Assembly: GCA_020437755.1 (NCBI GenBank)
Contig: JAGQVX010000028.1
Span: 1 to 32,038, forward strand
Reading direction: 5' to 3'
Origin: Flavobacteriales bacterium
Lineage (GTDB): Bacteria; Bacteroidota; Bacteroidia; Flavobacteriales_D; Sanyastnellaceae
Length of the DNA stretch: 32,038 nucleotides
Part shown: one piece after another, positions 1 through 8,936 of the stretch
Position numbering within the stretch: position 1 is the stretch's first letter
How the letters are laid out: each line of letters opens with the position of its first letter
Notes under the pieces: generated by a model
The model's input: the letters and a program-made list of their open reading frames with translations, nothing else
Told to the model about the DNA's origin: nothing
The model's database searches: none
Program-made: the position numbers and the translations under genes

Positions 1-504
1 GCAGGCCCGGGTGTAGACATTTCCCCCGATCAGGTGGAACGTATTGATGTAGAAACCGCACAACAAATGTTCGATGCGGCCACAGATCATTTCCATCGCG
101 CCGATATAGCTGTGATGGCCGCAGCCGTGGCAGATTATCGTCCGACCAACGCAGCCGATCAAAAAATAAAAAAGTCGGAAGAGGCTCTCAACCTCAACCT
201 GGTGCGCAATCCGGATATCCTTTCAACCCTCGGCAACAACCGGGTGAACACTTCACAGTTTGTTGTTGGATTTGCCCTGGAAACGGAAAACGCCCTGGAA
301 CACGCTCGTCTGAAGCTGGAGAAGAAGAATGCCGACATGATCGTACTCAATACACTAGCCGACGAGGGCGCCGGATTTGGCCATAACACAAATAAAGTCA
401 CATTGCTGACTAAAAGCAATAAAATCACTAGTTTTGAGTTGAAATCCAAGGCTGAAGTTGCCCGCGATATTATCCAAACAATTGTAGAAGAATTCGGAGC
501 ATGA
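1..504 (+). CDS. coaBC: CoaBC, C-terminal part (phosphopantothenate--cysteine ligase domain), 5' truncated by window edge
   Basis: The reading frame is open from base 1 (AGPGVDISPDQVERIDVETA...), so the gene starts outside the window and the internal GTG at 34 is not a real start. The visible part is the CoaB half, which joins 4'-phosphopantothenate to cysteine using CTP in coenzyme A synthesis in the cytoplasm. Recognisable CoaB signatures in order are VERIDVETA, AAAVADYRP, KIKKSEE, NPDILSTLG, VGFALETEN and KKNADMIVLN. The decarboxylase (CoaC) half would lie upstream. The stop overlaps the next ATG in an ATGA (501-504), implying translational coupling with the DUF4835 gene. The order coaBC, DUF4835, recN is a familiar Bacteroidota arrangement (family knowledge). 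Confidence 0.93.
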   Translation, partial: AGPGVDISPDQVERIDVETAQQMFDAATDHFHRADIAVMAAAVADYRPTNAADQKIKKSEEALNLNLVRNPDILSTLGNNRVNTSQFVVGFALETENALEHARLKLEKKNADMIVLNTLADEGAGFGHNTNKVTLLTKSNKITSFELKSKAEVARDIIQTIVEEFGA

Positions 505-1394
505 AGAAATTGATTCTGGTGGTGTTCACCTCTCTTGGTTTTGTACTGTCTCAAGCACAGGAATTGAATTGCAGAGTCACCGTTATCGCCCCTCAGGTGG
601 CTATCACTGACCAAAGCATTTTCGAAACCATGGAAGAGTCCATCGCCAACTTCATGAATGGACGTAAGTGGACCAACGATACGTTTGAATTTGATGAGCG
701 TATCGAATGCAACATGCAAATCACCATTAGCGAAGCTTCAACCAGTTCTAGTTTTTCAGGTTCAATCCAGGTGCAAAGCAGCCGACCGGTGTACAATTCC
801 GATTATAAAACAGCCCTGCTTTCAGTGAATGATCAGGACTTTGACATCGACTTCCTGCAGAACACCATGATCCAGTTTTCCATAGATCAGCATCGCGACA
901 ACCTCTCTTCGATCCTGGCTTTCTATGCCTACCTGATCATCGGTATGGACTACGATAGCTTCGCCGAAGAAGGTGGTACGGAGTTTCTGCTCAAGGCCCA
1001 GACCATCGTAGCTAATGCTCAAAACACGGCAGTATCAGGATGGAAGGCCAGTGAAGGCAACCAAAATCGCTACTGGTTGGTGGAAAACCTGCTCAGTCAA
1101 ACGTTCAAGCCTTTCCGCAAATGTGTGTACCGCTATCATCGTCATGGATTTGATAAAATGTACAACGATGTTGAAGGTGCACGCGCTGAAATCGCGGAAG
1201 CGTTGATCGGCCTGCGAAACACCAACAAAATCAAACCGGGGAATTACAATTTTCAGACGTTTTTCTATGCCAAAGCGGATGAAATCGTAAACTTGTTCAA
1301 ACCGGCCCCTCAAGAGGAAAAACTGCGCGTATACAATGTACTGAAGCAGATTGATCCGGGTAACATTCCGAAGTATGAGAAGATGATGAAATAA
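501..1394 (+). CDS. DUF4835 family exported protein (PorD-like, putative type IX secretion-associated)
   Basis: A 297-residue protein with a cleavable signal peptide (about residues 1-20, MKKLILVVFTSLGFVLSQAQ), so it acts in the envelope. The body fits the Bacteroidota family DUF4835: a short motif QVQSSRPVYNSDYKTALL (about residues 93-110), then FYAYLIIGMDYDSFAEEGG (about 142-160), and a C-terminal helical part. Family members are often annotated as the type IX secretion protein PorD; I recall this as database usage and cannot confirm a biochemical role. The start overlaps the coaBC stop by 4 bases and recN follows 7 bases after the stop, so the three are probably cotranscribed. The genomic position supports the family call more than any single residue. 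Confidence 0.8.
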   Translation: MKKLILVVFTSLGFVLSQAQELNCRVTVIAPQVAITDQSIFETMEESIANFMNGRKWTNDTFEFDERIECNMQITISEASTSSSFSGSIQVQSSRPVYNSDYKTALLSVNDQDFDIDFLQNTMIQFSIDQHRDNLSSILAFYAYLIIGMDYDSFAEEGGTEFLLKAQTIVANAQNTAVSGWKASEGNQNRYWLVENLLSQTFKPFRKCVYRYHRHGFDKMYNDVEGARAEIAEALIGLRNTNKIKPGNYNFQTFFYAKADEIVNLFKPAPQEEKLRVYNVLKQIDPGNIPKYEKMMK

Positions 1395-1401
1395 CATTTT
1401 C

Positions 1402-3057
1402 ATGCTCAAACATCTTTCAATTCAAAATTACGCCCTGATCCAGCAGCTGGATCTGGATTTCCAAAGTAAACTGACGGCAATCACTGGCGAAACCGGCTCG
1501 GGAAAATCAATTCTCCTGGGTGCTTTAGGGCTCATTCTCGGCAAACGGGCCGACCACAAAGTCATTGGTCGCGACAATAAGAAGTGCGTTGTCGAAGCCA
1601 CTTTTACGGTCGCTGCCCCCTTCAAACCCTTCTTCGATTCCAATCAACTTGACTTTTGGGAAGATTGCATTGTGCGGCGTGAGATCTCGGGTTCAGGTAA
1701 GTCACGTGCTTTTATCAACGACACTCCCGTCACCCTGGATACGCTTACCGATCTGGGACAATTGCTCATCGACATCCACTCGCAGCAGGATAATCGGCTC
1801 ATCAACGATGCCTTTTTCCGACTCAAAGTGGTGGATACTGCGGCTCACAATGAAAAGGAAATTCAGGTTTATCGCGAGGGTTTCGAAAGCTGGCACAAGG
1901 CCAAATGGGAATACCAGCAGCTTAAATCTGCCCAGCAAACCGCCCAGAGCGATCTCGATTACATGCAATTTCAATGGCAGGAACTGGAAGAACTCCAATT
2001 GGATCGCATCAATCAGGAAGAGCTTGAAGACGAGTTAAACGTCATTCGAAATGCCGAAACCATTATCGAGGCCGTCGGTGGCTTGTCGGAAATGCTTCGG
2101 AATGGCGAGGAAAATATCATCAACCATTTGCGCACGTCGCTCAACCGCCTCCACCCTATTGCCGATGTTTCGGCCGGAGTGAAGGACATTTACGACCGAC
2201 TGAAAAGCGCTGAAATAGAACTCAACGATCTGGCCCTGGAAGCCGAGAGCATTGCCGACAGCACCCAATCTGACCCCGAAAGAGCTCAGGAAATTGAAGA
2301 TCGGCTGAACGAATTGTACCGATTACAGCAAAAACATCGCGTGGAAGATGTGGCTGCACTCATAGCGTTGCGCGATGAACTGGCTACACGCATCGACAAC
2401 GTCGCCAACCACGACGAACGCCTCCATAAACTCAAGGATCAGGTAGAAACACTGTATCAGGAGTTGGTGGTGCGTGGTGCGAAACTTTCCGCTACCCGCC
2501 GAAAAAGTGCTCCTCTTGTTGCCGAAATGGTGCGTGAGCGTCTTGCCGCCCTCGGATTGGAACATGCCCGGTTTGAAATTGGAATCGAAGCACAACCTCA
2601 ACCTGATGAGCATGGATTGGATGTCATAGATTTTCAGTTCAGCGCTAATCCCGGACATGCAATGCAAGCTCTTGAGACCGTTGCTTCCGGTGGTGAAATG
2701 GCGCGCGTTATGCTGGCGTTCAAATGTGCCTTCTCAAGCATTACGAGCCTGCCCACATTAATACTCGACGAAATTGATACGGGCGTTTCCGGGGAAATTG
2801 CATTGAAAGTGGGAAGGGTGTTACGCCATTCGGCAAATGATATGCAAGTCATTACCATTACGCACCTTCCACAGGTCGCAGCACAGGCCGACCATCATTT
2901 CAAGGTAGCAAAATCAATTGCCAACAACATGACCGAAACAGGAGTGCAGGTCTTGAACCAGGAAGATCGTATTCAGGAATTAGCCGAAATGATTGCCGGA
3001 AAGAAAGTCTCAGACGCAACGTATAAGAGCGTACGTGAACTTCTGGCCACAAACTAA
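1402..3057 (+). CDS. recN: DNA repair protein RecN
   Basis: A 551-residue SMC-like ATPase acting in the cytoplasm in double-strand break repair. The Walker A motif GETGSGKS is at residues 29-36. A long coiled-coil centre (about 150-370, rich in E, Q, L and R) is followed by the ABC signature VASGGEMARV (about 427-436) and the Walker B LILDEIDTG (about 453-461). A histidine switch region follows (ITITHLPQVAAQADHH). The N-terminal MLKHLSIQNYALIQQLDLDF is typical of RecN, and the length matches the family (about 550). It sits last in the coaBC-DUF4835-recN run. The 38 bp to the convergent TonB receptor gene contain only a weak hairpin. Confidence 0.96.
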   Translation: MLKHLSIQNYALIQQLDLDFQSKLTAITGETGSGKSILLGALGLILGKRADHKVIGRDNKKCVVEATFTVAAPFKPFFDSNQLDFWEDCIVRREISGSGKSRAFINDTPVTLDTLTDLGQLLIDIHSQQDNRLINDAFFRLKVVDTAAHNEKEIQVYREGFESWHKAKWEYQQLKSAQQTAQSDLDYMQFQWQELEELQLDRINQEELEDELNVIRNAETIIEAVGGLSEMLRNGEENIINHLRTSLNRLHPIADVSAGVKDIYDRLKSAEIELNDLALEAESIADSTQSDPERAQEIEDRLNELYRLQQKHRVEDVAALIALRDELATRIDNVANHDERLHKLKDQVETLYQELVVRGAKLSATRRKSAPLVAEMVRERLAALGLEHARFEIGIEAQPQPDEHGLDVIDFQFSANPGHAMQALETVASGGEMARVMLAFKCAFSSITSLPTLILDEIDTGVSGEIALKVGRVLRHSANDMQVITITHLPQVAAQADHHFKVAKSIANNMTETGVQVLNQEDRIQELAEMIAGKKVSDATYKSVRELLATN

Positions 3058-3095
3058 TCCTCTTTTCCTCTTTTTACCGTAGCTCGGGTAAAACC

Positions 3096-5420
3096 TTAGA
3101 ATTTAAAGTCCAAACCAATCGAAGGCATGAATGGAAGCTGCTCCACAACTTCATTCGTTACACGATTCACGTAGAATACGTTGGCACGACTATAAACGTT
3201 GGTAACCCCGGCACTCACATCAAGTGAAACGCGTTCTCCAAATTTGAAGGATTTGTGCAGACTGATATCCAGTCGGTGGTACGTTGGAAGTCGCCCTTCG
3301 TTCAATCCACCATAGGTAATACCCAATTCATCTGGATTTTGTGCGAGGTAGTCTGAACCAATACCTTCATCAATTGAAACCGGCTGATAGAAGCCCTGAG
3401 TCTGTGTAAAAGGCAATCCAGATCCAAAATTCCATCGAACGTTCACTTCCCAGTCATGCTTTTTACCAAATGCTTGTGAAGCAACAAAGTTGATGTTGTG
3501 GCGACGGTCGAATACCGGATCATACCACTGGAAGCCATCCCATCGGTCAACATCTCCAAGTGAGTACACGAACCACAAATAGGTATACTTTTCTTCATAC
3601 TTGATTACCACGTCAACTCCCTTGGCAAGTCCCGACTCGATAACAAAATCCTTCTTCAAAGCATCTGAAACTTCCGAGTACTCCGGTGTGTCAGGGAAAA
3701 GCTTGTTTCGGTTGGTGTTCGTCACCTGACCGAATTTCTTGACATAACCTTCAACATTCAGGTTGATTTTCTCGGTAATATCAAACTCAAACCCTAAAAT
3801 AGCATGTGATGCTCTTTGAAGGGGATCCTTCACCTCTCGCGTTTCACCGTTGGGCATGACAAACTCATCCTGAAGATTCTCCGGTCCGGCAAGGAACCCA
3901 TAAAACAGGTTCACAACGTCCCTGTCGCTGTTCGCAGCAATCAGGTTTTGAGAATAAATCCCGGCCGCCATTTTAATACGAAGTCGCTCATTAAACTTGA
4001 ACTTCGCAGCCAAACGAGGCTCTGGTGAGAACACGCTCAATGACCCATAATAATGGCCTCGAATACTCGGCTCGAAAATCAACTTACCATGCGTAAGCTT
4101 ATACTTAAAGTAAAGCCCAAACTCGGTAGTATTCTCCTCTTGTTCCGCTCGGATTCCCAGTGCATTAAAGGTCTGGTAGCTCGTCTTGAAGGTTGTCCCT
4201 TGTACCCCATAAAGTATCTCATCGTCGCGCAAAGAATACTTGAAATCCAAACCAAAATTTGAACTGTTCACACCACTGAATCGTGGCTCCAAATTCTCTT
4301 CCTCCAGATTGATCTTGTATCTCGAAGTAGATAAATATCCACTGATCAATACCGGACTGCCACCCGGCACCACGAAGAATTTACCTCCACCACCATAGTT
4401 GTTCCAATTCAGCTTGGATAGTGCCTGATAGCGTACATCATCACTAAAGTTGAATCCGAACAGACTCACTTTGCTTCCCGCTTTTGATCCGAGGGTGATT
4501 TTACCATACAAGTCAGTATAGTTGAATGGCAATCCATCCTCATCTACGTATGTGTAGAGCAATTTTGAACTCTCTTCCAAATAAGAAGTCTTAGCCGACA
4601 AGATATATGAGATTGAACTACCGTCATCACCTAGTTTCTTTAAAGGACCTTCAAGAGTCAGTTTGGCTCCAAACGGACTGATTCCCGCTGAGCCTGAAAG
4701 ACGCTTCTTGTTTCCATCCTTAGTCGTGATGTTCATGACACTGGAAATCCGGCCGCCAAATTCAGCGCCAAACCCACCTGTGTATACATCCGCATTACTG
4801 ATGATGTCGGTATCAAAAACCGAGAACAGACCAATAGAGTGAAAGGCATTGTATATCACCATTCCATCGAGAAGCACCTTGTTTTGAACAGGAGATCCCC
4901 CACGAATATAGAGCTGTCCTCCCTGGTCACCCGTGCTCACAAATCCAGGCAAGACCTGAAGCACCTGAACAAGGTCGGGCTGACCACCAAAAGATGGGAT
5001 TTTCTTGATATCCTGCGGACGAATAGTTGCTACAGAAACACGCGAATCTTTTTGCTGCGCATCCCGGTCGGCAGTCACCTCGGCACCGCCAAGCTCAATG
5101 GTGGCCTTCTTCAACGTGAAGTCCTTCGTCACAATGCGGTTATCAACCACAACAATCTGTGACTTCGAAGCTTCATACTCCATGCTCGTTGCGACGATGG
5201 TATAGGTTCCCGCCGGAATCTTATTGAGTGTATAAAAACCCTGAAGGTCGGTGGTTACGCCATAGTTTGTTCCATCGAGGTACACGTTCACAAAAATGGC
5301 AGGCTCTCCCGAATCCTTATCGATAGCAGCACCACGAATGGTTCCTTGAGCAATCCCAACCAGGGTCACCAACACAAAAATCAGCGAGAACGATGCTCGT
5401 ACAACAAATTCCTTCAGCAT
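3096..5420 (-). CDS. TonB-dependent outer membrane receptor with N-terminal carboxypeptidase-regulatory-like domain
   Basis: A 774-residue outer membrane receptor. A signal peptide spans about residues 1-25 (ending GIAQG). Residues about 26-112 form a CarboxypepD_reg-like beta-sandwich (GTIRGAAIDKDSGEPAIFVN..., GFYTLNKIPAGTYTIV). Residues about 125-235 are the plug (IPSFGGQPDLVQVLQVLPG, YIRGGSPVQNKVLLDGM, FGAEFGGRISSVMNI). The rest is a barrel of alternating aromatic strands ending in the terminal phenylalanine FKF. It is shorter than SusC proteins (about 1000 residues) and there is no SusD partner, so it is not a typical glycan-utilisation locus. The substrate cannot be told from sequence. 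An exact TACTTTTG -7 box lies just upstream (5441-5448), suggesting a single-gene transcript. Confidence 0.9.
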   Translation of the reverse strand: MLKEFVVRASFSLIFVLVTLVGIAQGTIRGAAIDKDSGEPAIFVNVYLDGTNYGVTTDLQGFYTLNKIPAGTYTIVATSMEYEASKSQIVVVDNRIVTKDFTLKKATIELGGAEVTADRDAQQKDSRVSVATIRPQDIKKIPSFGGQPDLVQVLQVLPGFVSTGDQGGQLYIRGGSPVQNKVLLDGMVIYNAFHSIGLFSVFDTDIISNADVYTGGFGAEFGGRISSVMNITTKDGNKKRLSGSAGISPFGAKLTLEGPLKKLGDDGSSISYILSAKTSYLEESSKLLYTYVDEDGLPFNYTDLYGKITLGSKAGSKVSLFGFNFSDDVRYQALSKLNWNNYGGGGKFFVVPGGSPVLISGYLSTSRYKINLEEENLEPRFSGVNSSNFGLDFKYSLRDDEILYGVQGTTFKTSYQTFNALGIRAEQEENTTEFGLYFKYKLTHGKLIFEPSIRGHYYGSLSVFSPEPRLAAKFKFNERLRIKMAAGIYSQNLIAANSDRDVVNLFYGFLAGPENLQDEFVMPNGETREVKDPLQRASHAILGFEFDITEKINLNVEGYVKKFGQVTNTNRNKLFPDTPEYSEVSDALKKDFVIESGLAKGVDVVIKYEEKYTYLWFVYSLGDVDRWDGFQWYDPVFDRRHNINFVASQAFGKKHDWEVNVRWNFGSGLPFTQTQGFYQPVSIDEGIGSDYLAQNPDELGITYGGLNEGRLPTYHRLDISLHKSFKFGERVSLDVSAGVTNVYSRANVFYVNRVTNEVVEQLPFMPSIGLDFKF

Positions 5421-5440
5421 GGTTTATCAAATTACAGCGG

Positions 5441-5448
5441 CAAAAGTA
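5441..5448 (-). promoter_or_regulatory. Putative -7 box of the TonB receptor gene
   Basis: Read on the minus strand, TACTTTTG matches the Bacteroidota -7 consensus TAnnTTTG exactly and is followed by CC. It ends 20 bases before the ATG at 5420. No convincing TTTG lies 17-21 bp further upstream, so only half of the promoter is supported. Confidence 0.45.
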
Positions 5449-5566
5449 AGAATTCAGAACAGTCTTCAGTGACTTACCTTTTTCAATGTGGCGCAATCTA
5501 CACCCCATTCAAGGATTTCAAACAGATCTTGCCTCGAAAGTCGGGCAATTACTTCACGTCAATGCA

Positions 5567-8059
5567 TCAACTGTAGTCCAATGAAAGCTTGTTCAACATA
5601 TCCTCAACACTCTCCGTAGACATCTTTTCCCGCATTCGATCGGTCATAATTGGAAATGCGAACGGTGTTGGACGAGGTGGATGTGTGATGAGGACACGTT
5701 GATTTTGCATACGCCAAATGGCATTCCTGAACCTCGTCATTTCAAGTTGCTGGTTCAAAACTTCCTGATGTGCCTGACGATACAATAAGTTGTGTACCTC
5801 ATACTGGTCAAATACATTATAGATCAATCCGGCATTACTTTGCAAATGACGTTGTCTTACCGGCACTCCCGGATATCCTCGAAATACCAATCCGGAAATA
5901 ATAGCGATGTCCCTGAATTTTCTCCTCGCCATCTCACTTTCGTTAATTCCGGCTGTGGTATCATCCAATAAATTCTCAAGCGCCAACCATTCTGCTATGC
6001 GATCTTCATTGACTTCCAGGGGTTGGTCTGAAAGCAGCTCAAACCCGTAATCGTTAAATGCCATTGAAAACGAAATAGACGACTCACGGGCAATCCGCCA
6101 GGCCACCAGTCCGGCCATGCCTTCATGAACCAACCTGCCTTCAAATGGAAAGACCACCAGGTGATATCCTTCTTCGCTCTCGAAATACTCCACAAGCAAT
6201 TCATCCTTTCCCGGAATTGCCGAGCGCTCACGTTGCAAGTCCAACAGAGGCTGCATTCTGATCAATTCCACATCCTTTATTTGGCCTTGTGCTATCTCAT
6301 TGAGCTTCATACGGAGCATGTCCGACATATTACTGGTAAGCGGAAAACGCCCGCCCGACCACACCGGGATTTTCCCCTTGGGCTTTGAACTGTTCTTCAC
6401 TATAGCTGCCATTCCTTCTATGCGCACCAATTCAAGACAGCGCCCTGCAAACCAAAACACTTCGCCCGGCGACAATCTGCTTAGAAATGACTCTTCGATA
6501 TTCCCAATGGAACTTCCCCGCTGGTAGCGTACATCGAGCAAGGAATCGCCAACTATGGTTCCGATTGACATCCTATGGCGCATGGCAATGGCCCTGCCCG
6601 TTACCTTATAAACTCCATCGATTTCTTCTACTTTACGGTATTCCGGATAGGCCTGCAAAGCATCTCCTCCTTGTGTGATGAAACGTAAGCACCATTCCCA
6701 CTCCTCATGGTTGATGTCTGAAAAGCAAAATGTGGTTCGTATTTCCTCCAGAATTTCATTGGCCACAAAGCCTTCACTTACCGCACGCGTAAGCAGGTAC
6801 TGCACCAAAACGTCAAACGACAACAAGAACGGTTCACGCGATTCATGGTATTCATCCTTCACTGCCTGACGTAGTGCGGCTGCTTCGATCAGCTCAAGGC
6901 TGTGCGTTGGAAGGAAATAGATCTCGCTTGAAGCTCCCGGTTTGTGTCCGCTTCTACCTGCACGCTGAATAAAGCGTGAAACCCCTTTCGGACCGCCAAT
7001 CTGCACAATGGTTTCTACCGGACTGAAATCCACTCCCAAATCCAACGAGGAAGTACACACCACGGCCTTTAGTCTGCCATCGTAAAGGGCGTCTTCTACC
7101 CAGTAGCGCAGGTCGCGCGACATCGAGCCATGATGCATGGCAATAATGCCTGCTAGTTCAGGGGCTGCTTCAAGGATTCGGTTGTACCAAATTTCACATT
7201 GCGACCGGGTATTGGTGAAAATGAGGACAGAGCGGCTTTTTTCAATTACAGGCAGTAAGTCCTCAAGTAGTTTAATCCCTAAATGTCCAGTCCAGGGCAT
7301 GGTGTCCACCGATTTCGGGAGGATGGATTTTACCTTGATGTCTTTGCGGTGTTCTGCTTTCACGGTAACGCCATGCGCGCTGCGATCAGCCCCCAACAGG
7401 ATGTCACGAGCTTGTTCAAGATTTCCAATCGTTGCGCTAATTCCCCAAATACGGAGGCTTGGGGCGAGCGATTTGATGTGCGACAAGGCCAGTTCCATGA
7501 GCACTCCCCTTTTGGATCCCAAAAGCTCATGCCATTCGTCAACCACCACAGATTCCAGCGATTTGAAATACTTCCGATATTCCTTTTGGGATAAAAGAAC
7601 GTGAATGGTCTCCGGCGTTGTGATCATCATGTCGGGCAGTTCCTTCGCAAACTTCTTCCGGTCTGCAGCACTTGTATCTCCCGTGCGAATGCTGCATATC
7701 AAATCCCAACCCATCCCCTCAATCAGGCGATCGGCACTCAATTTTATTTCCTTTGCCAAGGCACGGATGGGAGTAATCCAAATGACCTTAATCCCTTTAT
7801 TTGATGTGAGCGTCGCACCGTACAATGCCGGCACAAGAAGGGAATATGTTTTGCCACTTCCGGTAGGCGCGTTTACCAGCCCATCCAATCCATTGGCATA
7901 GTGATTCCACGACTCACGCTGGAATGCAAAAGGCTCCCAGTTTCGTGAATCAAACCAGTCTTCTATTTGGCGAATGCCATAGTCTTGAATATCCAACGGA
8001 TTATGTAGTTCGTTGCCTCCGAATTTTGTTAAGAGACCGAATCCCTCTATCTTCGGCAT
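5567..8059 (-). CDS. Lhr-like DExH box helicase (ligase-associated DNA damage response type)
   Basis: A superfamily 2 helicase of 830 residues from the ATG at 8059; the frame extends 11 codons to a TTG at 8092, but the ATG is preferred. Motif I NAPTGSGKT is near residues 63-71, and motif II is the unusual DEWH (VVVDEWHELLG, about 174-177). Motif III is SATIGN and motif VI FIQRAGRSGHKPG. The C-terminal half has the Lhr-type winged-helix and beta-rich region. DEWHEL is characteristic of the family annotated as ligase-associated DNA damage response DExH helicase, normally encoded with an ATP-dependent ligase, a beta-lactamase-fold exonuclease and a phosphoesterase. None of these is in this window, so the gene is separated from its usual partners. 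The subfamily assignment is less certain than the helicase call. Confidence 0.88.
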   Translation of the reverse strand: MPKIEGFGLLTKFGGNELHNPLDIQDYGIRQIEDWFDSRNWEPFAFQRESWNHYANGLDGLVNAPTGSGKTYSLLVPALYGATLTSNKGIKVIWITPIRALAKEIKLSADRLIEGMGWDLICSIRTGDTSAADRKKFAKELPDMMITTPETIHVLLSQKEYRKYFKSLESVVVDEWHELLGSKRGVLMELALSHIKSLAPSLRIWGISATIGNLEQARDILLGADRSAHGVTVKAEHRKDIKVKSILPKSVDTMPWTGHLGIKLLEDLLPVIEKSRSVLIFTNTRSQCEIWYNRILEAAPELAGIIAMHHGSMSRDLRYWVEDALYDGRLKAVVCTSSLDLGVDFSPVETIVQIGGPKGVSRFIQRAGRSGHKPGASSEIYFLPTHSLELIEAAALRQAVKDEYHESREPFLLSFDVLVQYLLTRAVSEGFVANEILEEIRTTFCFSDINHEEWEWCLRFITQGGDALQAYPEYRKVEEIDGVYKVTGRAIAMRHRMSIGTIVGDSLLDVRYQRGSSIGNIEESFLSRLSPGEVFWFAGRCLELVRIEGMAAIVKNSSKPKGKIPVWSGGRFPLTSNMSDMLRMKLNEIAQGQIKDVELIRMQPLLDLQRERSAIPGKDELLVEYFESEEGYHLVVFPFEGRLVHEGMAGLVAWRIARESSISFSMAFNDYGFELLSDQPLEVNEDRIAEWLALENLLDDTTAGINESEMARRKFRDIAIISGLVFRGYPGVPVRQRHLQSNAGLIYNVFDQYEVHNLLYRQAHQEVLNQQLEMTRFRNAIWRMQNQRVLITHPPRPTPFAFPIMTDRMREKMSTESVEDMLNKLSLDYS
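8025..8055 (+). promoter_or_regulatory. Putative promoter of the TPR-like protein gene
   Basis: TTTG (8025-8028), a 19 bp spacer and TATCTTCG (8048-8055) match TTTG-N19-TAnnTTTG with one mismatch. The -33 element lies inside the 5' end of the divergent helicase gene. The predicted 5' leader to the ATG at 8098 is about 37 bases. The same architecture with the same TTCG variant precedes parD. Confidence 0.45.
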
Positions 8060-8097
8060 TGAATTTGCATGCAATTTCGAAACTCCAAACAAATCAA

Positions 8098-8817
8098 ATG
8101 AAAAAAGTTATTACCATACTTTCATTCGCTTTTTTAGCTCTATCGGCCGTTGCTCAGGGTGACTATAATGATCTGCTCGAACTCCTCGTAGATGAAGAGT
8201 ATGAAAAGCTGCTCTACAAAGCAGAAAAGTATACCCTCTCCGACAAAACCAAAAAAGACGCTCTCCCCTACGTTTACATGTCGATGGCTTACTACGAAAT
8301 TTCGAAGCGCGATGAGTTTGCAGAGAAATATCCGAAAGCTTTCAAAGAATCCCTCAAATACGCCGCTAAGTTCCGTTCAAAGGACAAGGAAGACATGTAC
8401 TATGCGGAATACACAGAATTTATGGATCAATTGCGTGAAGGCGCCCTTCAGGAAGCGTTCCCTGCAATGGACCAGGAAAAATATACCGGAGCCAAGCTGT
8501 ACTACAAGTACCTCGTAAAGCTCGACGAAAACGACCCGGGAGCTTGGTTGCTTCAAGGATTTACCGAATACATGCTGCGTTCTAAGAAAGAGGCTGAAAA
8601 TAGTTTTGCCGAGGCTGAGCGTATCATCGATGAAGGTGGATGCGGCCGTCTTACAGAAGTCCAAATGGGTATCTTCAAAAACTCTCTCATCCTGATGTGT
8701 GAGGGTCTGGTTCAGGCAGGTGAAAGCAGTCTGGCCCGCAAATGGATGGAAAAAGGTCTGGAATTCTTCAAAGAAGACAACGAGTACCTGGTTACTTACG
8801 ACGAAATTGTAGGATAA
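8098..8817 (+). CDS. Exported TPR-like protein of unknown function
   Basis: A 239-residue protein. The open frame extends upstream to 7924 but overlaps the helicase gene; the ATG at 8098 is chosen because it begins a clean signal peptide (MKKVITILSFAFLALSAVAQ, then GDYND). The mature part is helical and contains TPR-like pairs: YVYMSMAYYEISKRDEFAEK in the first third and GAKLYYKYLVKLDENDPGAW plus LLQGFTEYMLRSKKEAENSF later, which resemble the TPR pattern of a small residue at position 8 and an aromatic/alanine turn. No catalytic motif is visible. It is probably periplasmic and protein-binding (inference). It is divergent from the helicase, and a strong terminator follows before the signalling genes, so it is likely monocistronic. 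Confidence 0.75.
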   Translation: MKKVITILSFAFLALSAVAQGDYNDLLELLVDEEYEKLLYKAEKYTLSDKTKKDALPYVYMSMAYYEISKRDEFAEKYPKAFKESLKYAAKFRSKDKEDMYYAEYTEFMDQLREGALQEAFPAMDQEKYTGAKLYYKYLVKLDENDPGAWLLQGFTEYMLRSKKEAENSFAEAERIIDEGGCGRLTEVQMGIFKNSLILMCEGLVQAGESSLARKWMEKGLEFFKEDNEYLVTYDEIVG

Positions 8818-8870
8818 TCAATCTTTTGAATATCAACTCCTTACGGAGTTATTGATACATACGTATTGAA

Positions 8871-8894
8871 AAGGAAGCTTCGGCTTCCTTTTTT
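8871..8894 (+). terminator. Rho-independent terminator after the TPR-like gene
   Basis: An 8 bp perfect stem, AAGGAAGC (8871-8878) with GCTTCCTT (8883-8890), closes a C(UUCG)G tetraloop and is followed by a T run to 8894. A second small hairpin (AACTCC/GGAGTT, 8835-8850) precedes it. Confidence 0.9.
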
Positions 8895-8925
8895 GTTGGG
8901 ATTCAGTACGGTATATTCGTCACAG

Positions 8926-8933
8926 TACTTTTG
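8926..8933 (+). promoter_or_regulatory. Putative -7 box directly before the single-domain response regulator
   Basis: TACTTTTG matches TAnnTTTG exactly and ends 3 bases before the ATG at 8937. If used, transcription would start at or near the A of the ATG, giving a leaderless mRNA. The -33 element is not convincing (the nearest TTTG is about 30 bp away). Confidence 0.4.
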
Positions 8934-8936
8934 CCC

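Noticed and set aside
34..504. GTG at 34 as the start of a short gene
   Set aside because: The frame is open to base 1 and the residues before 34 already fit CoaB, so the gene is truncated by the window edge.
3072..3093. Hairpin TTTTACC/GGTAAAA between recN and the TonB receptor gene as a terminator
   Set aside because: The stem is weak, has an 8-base loop and no T run on its 3' side in either direction.
7924..8097. Longer N-terminus for the TPR-like protein (start at 7924)
   Set aside because: The extension lies over the helicase coding region and would hide an otherwise perfect signal peptide beginning at 8098.
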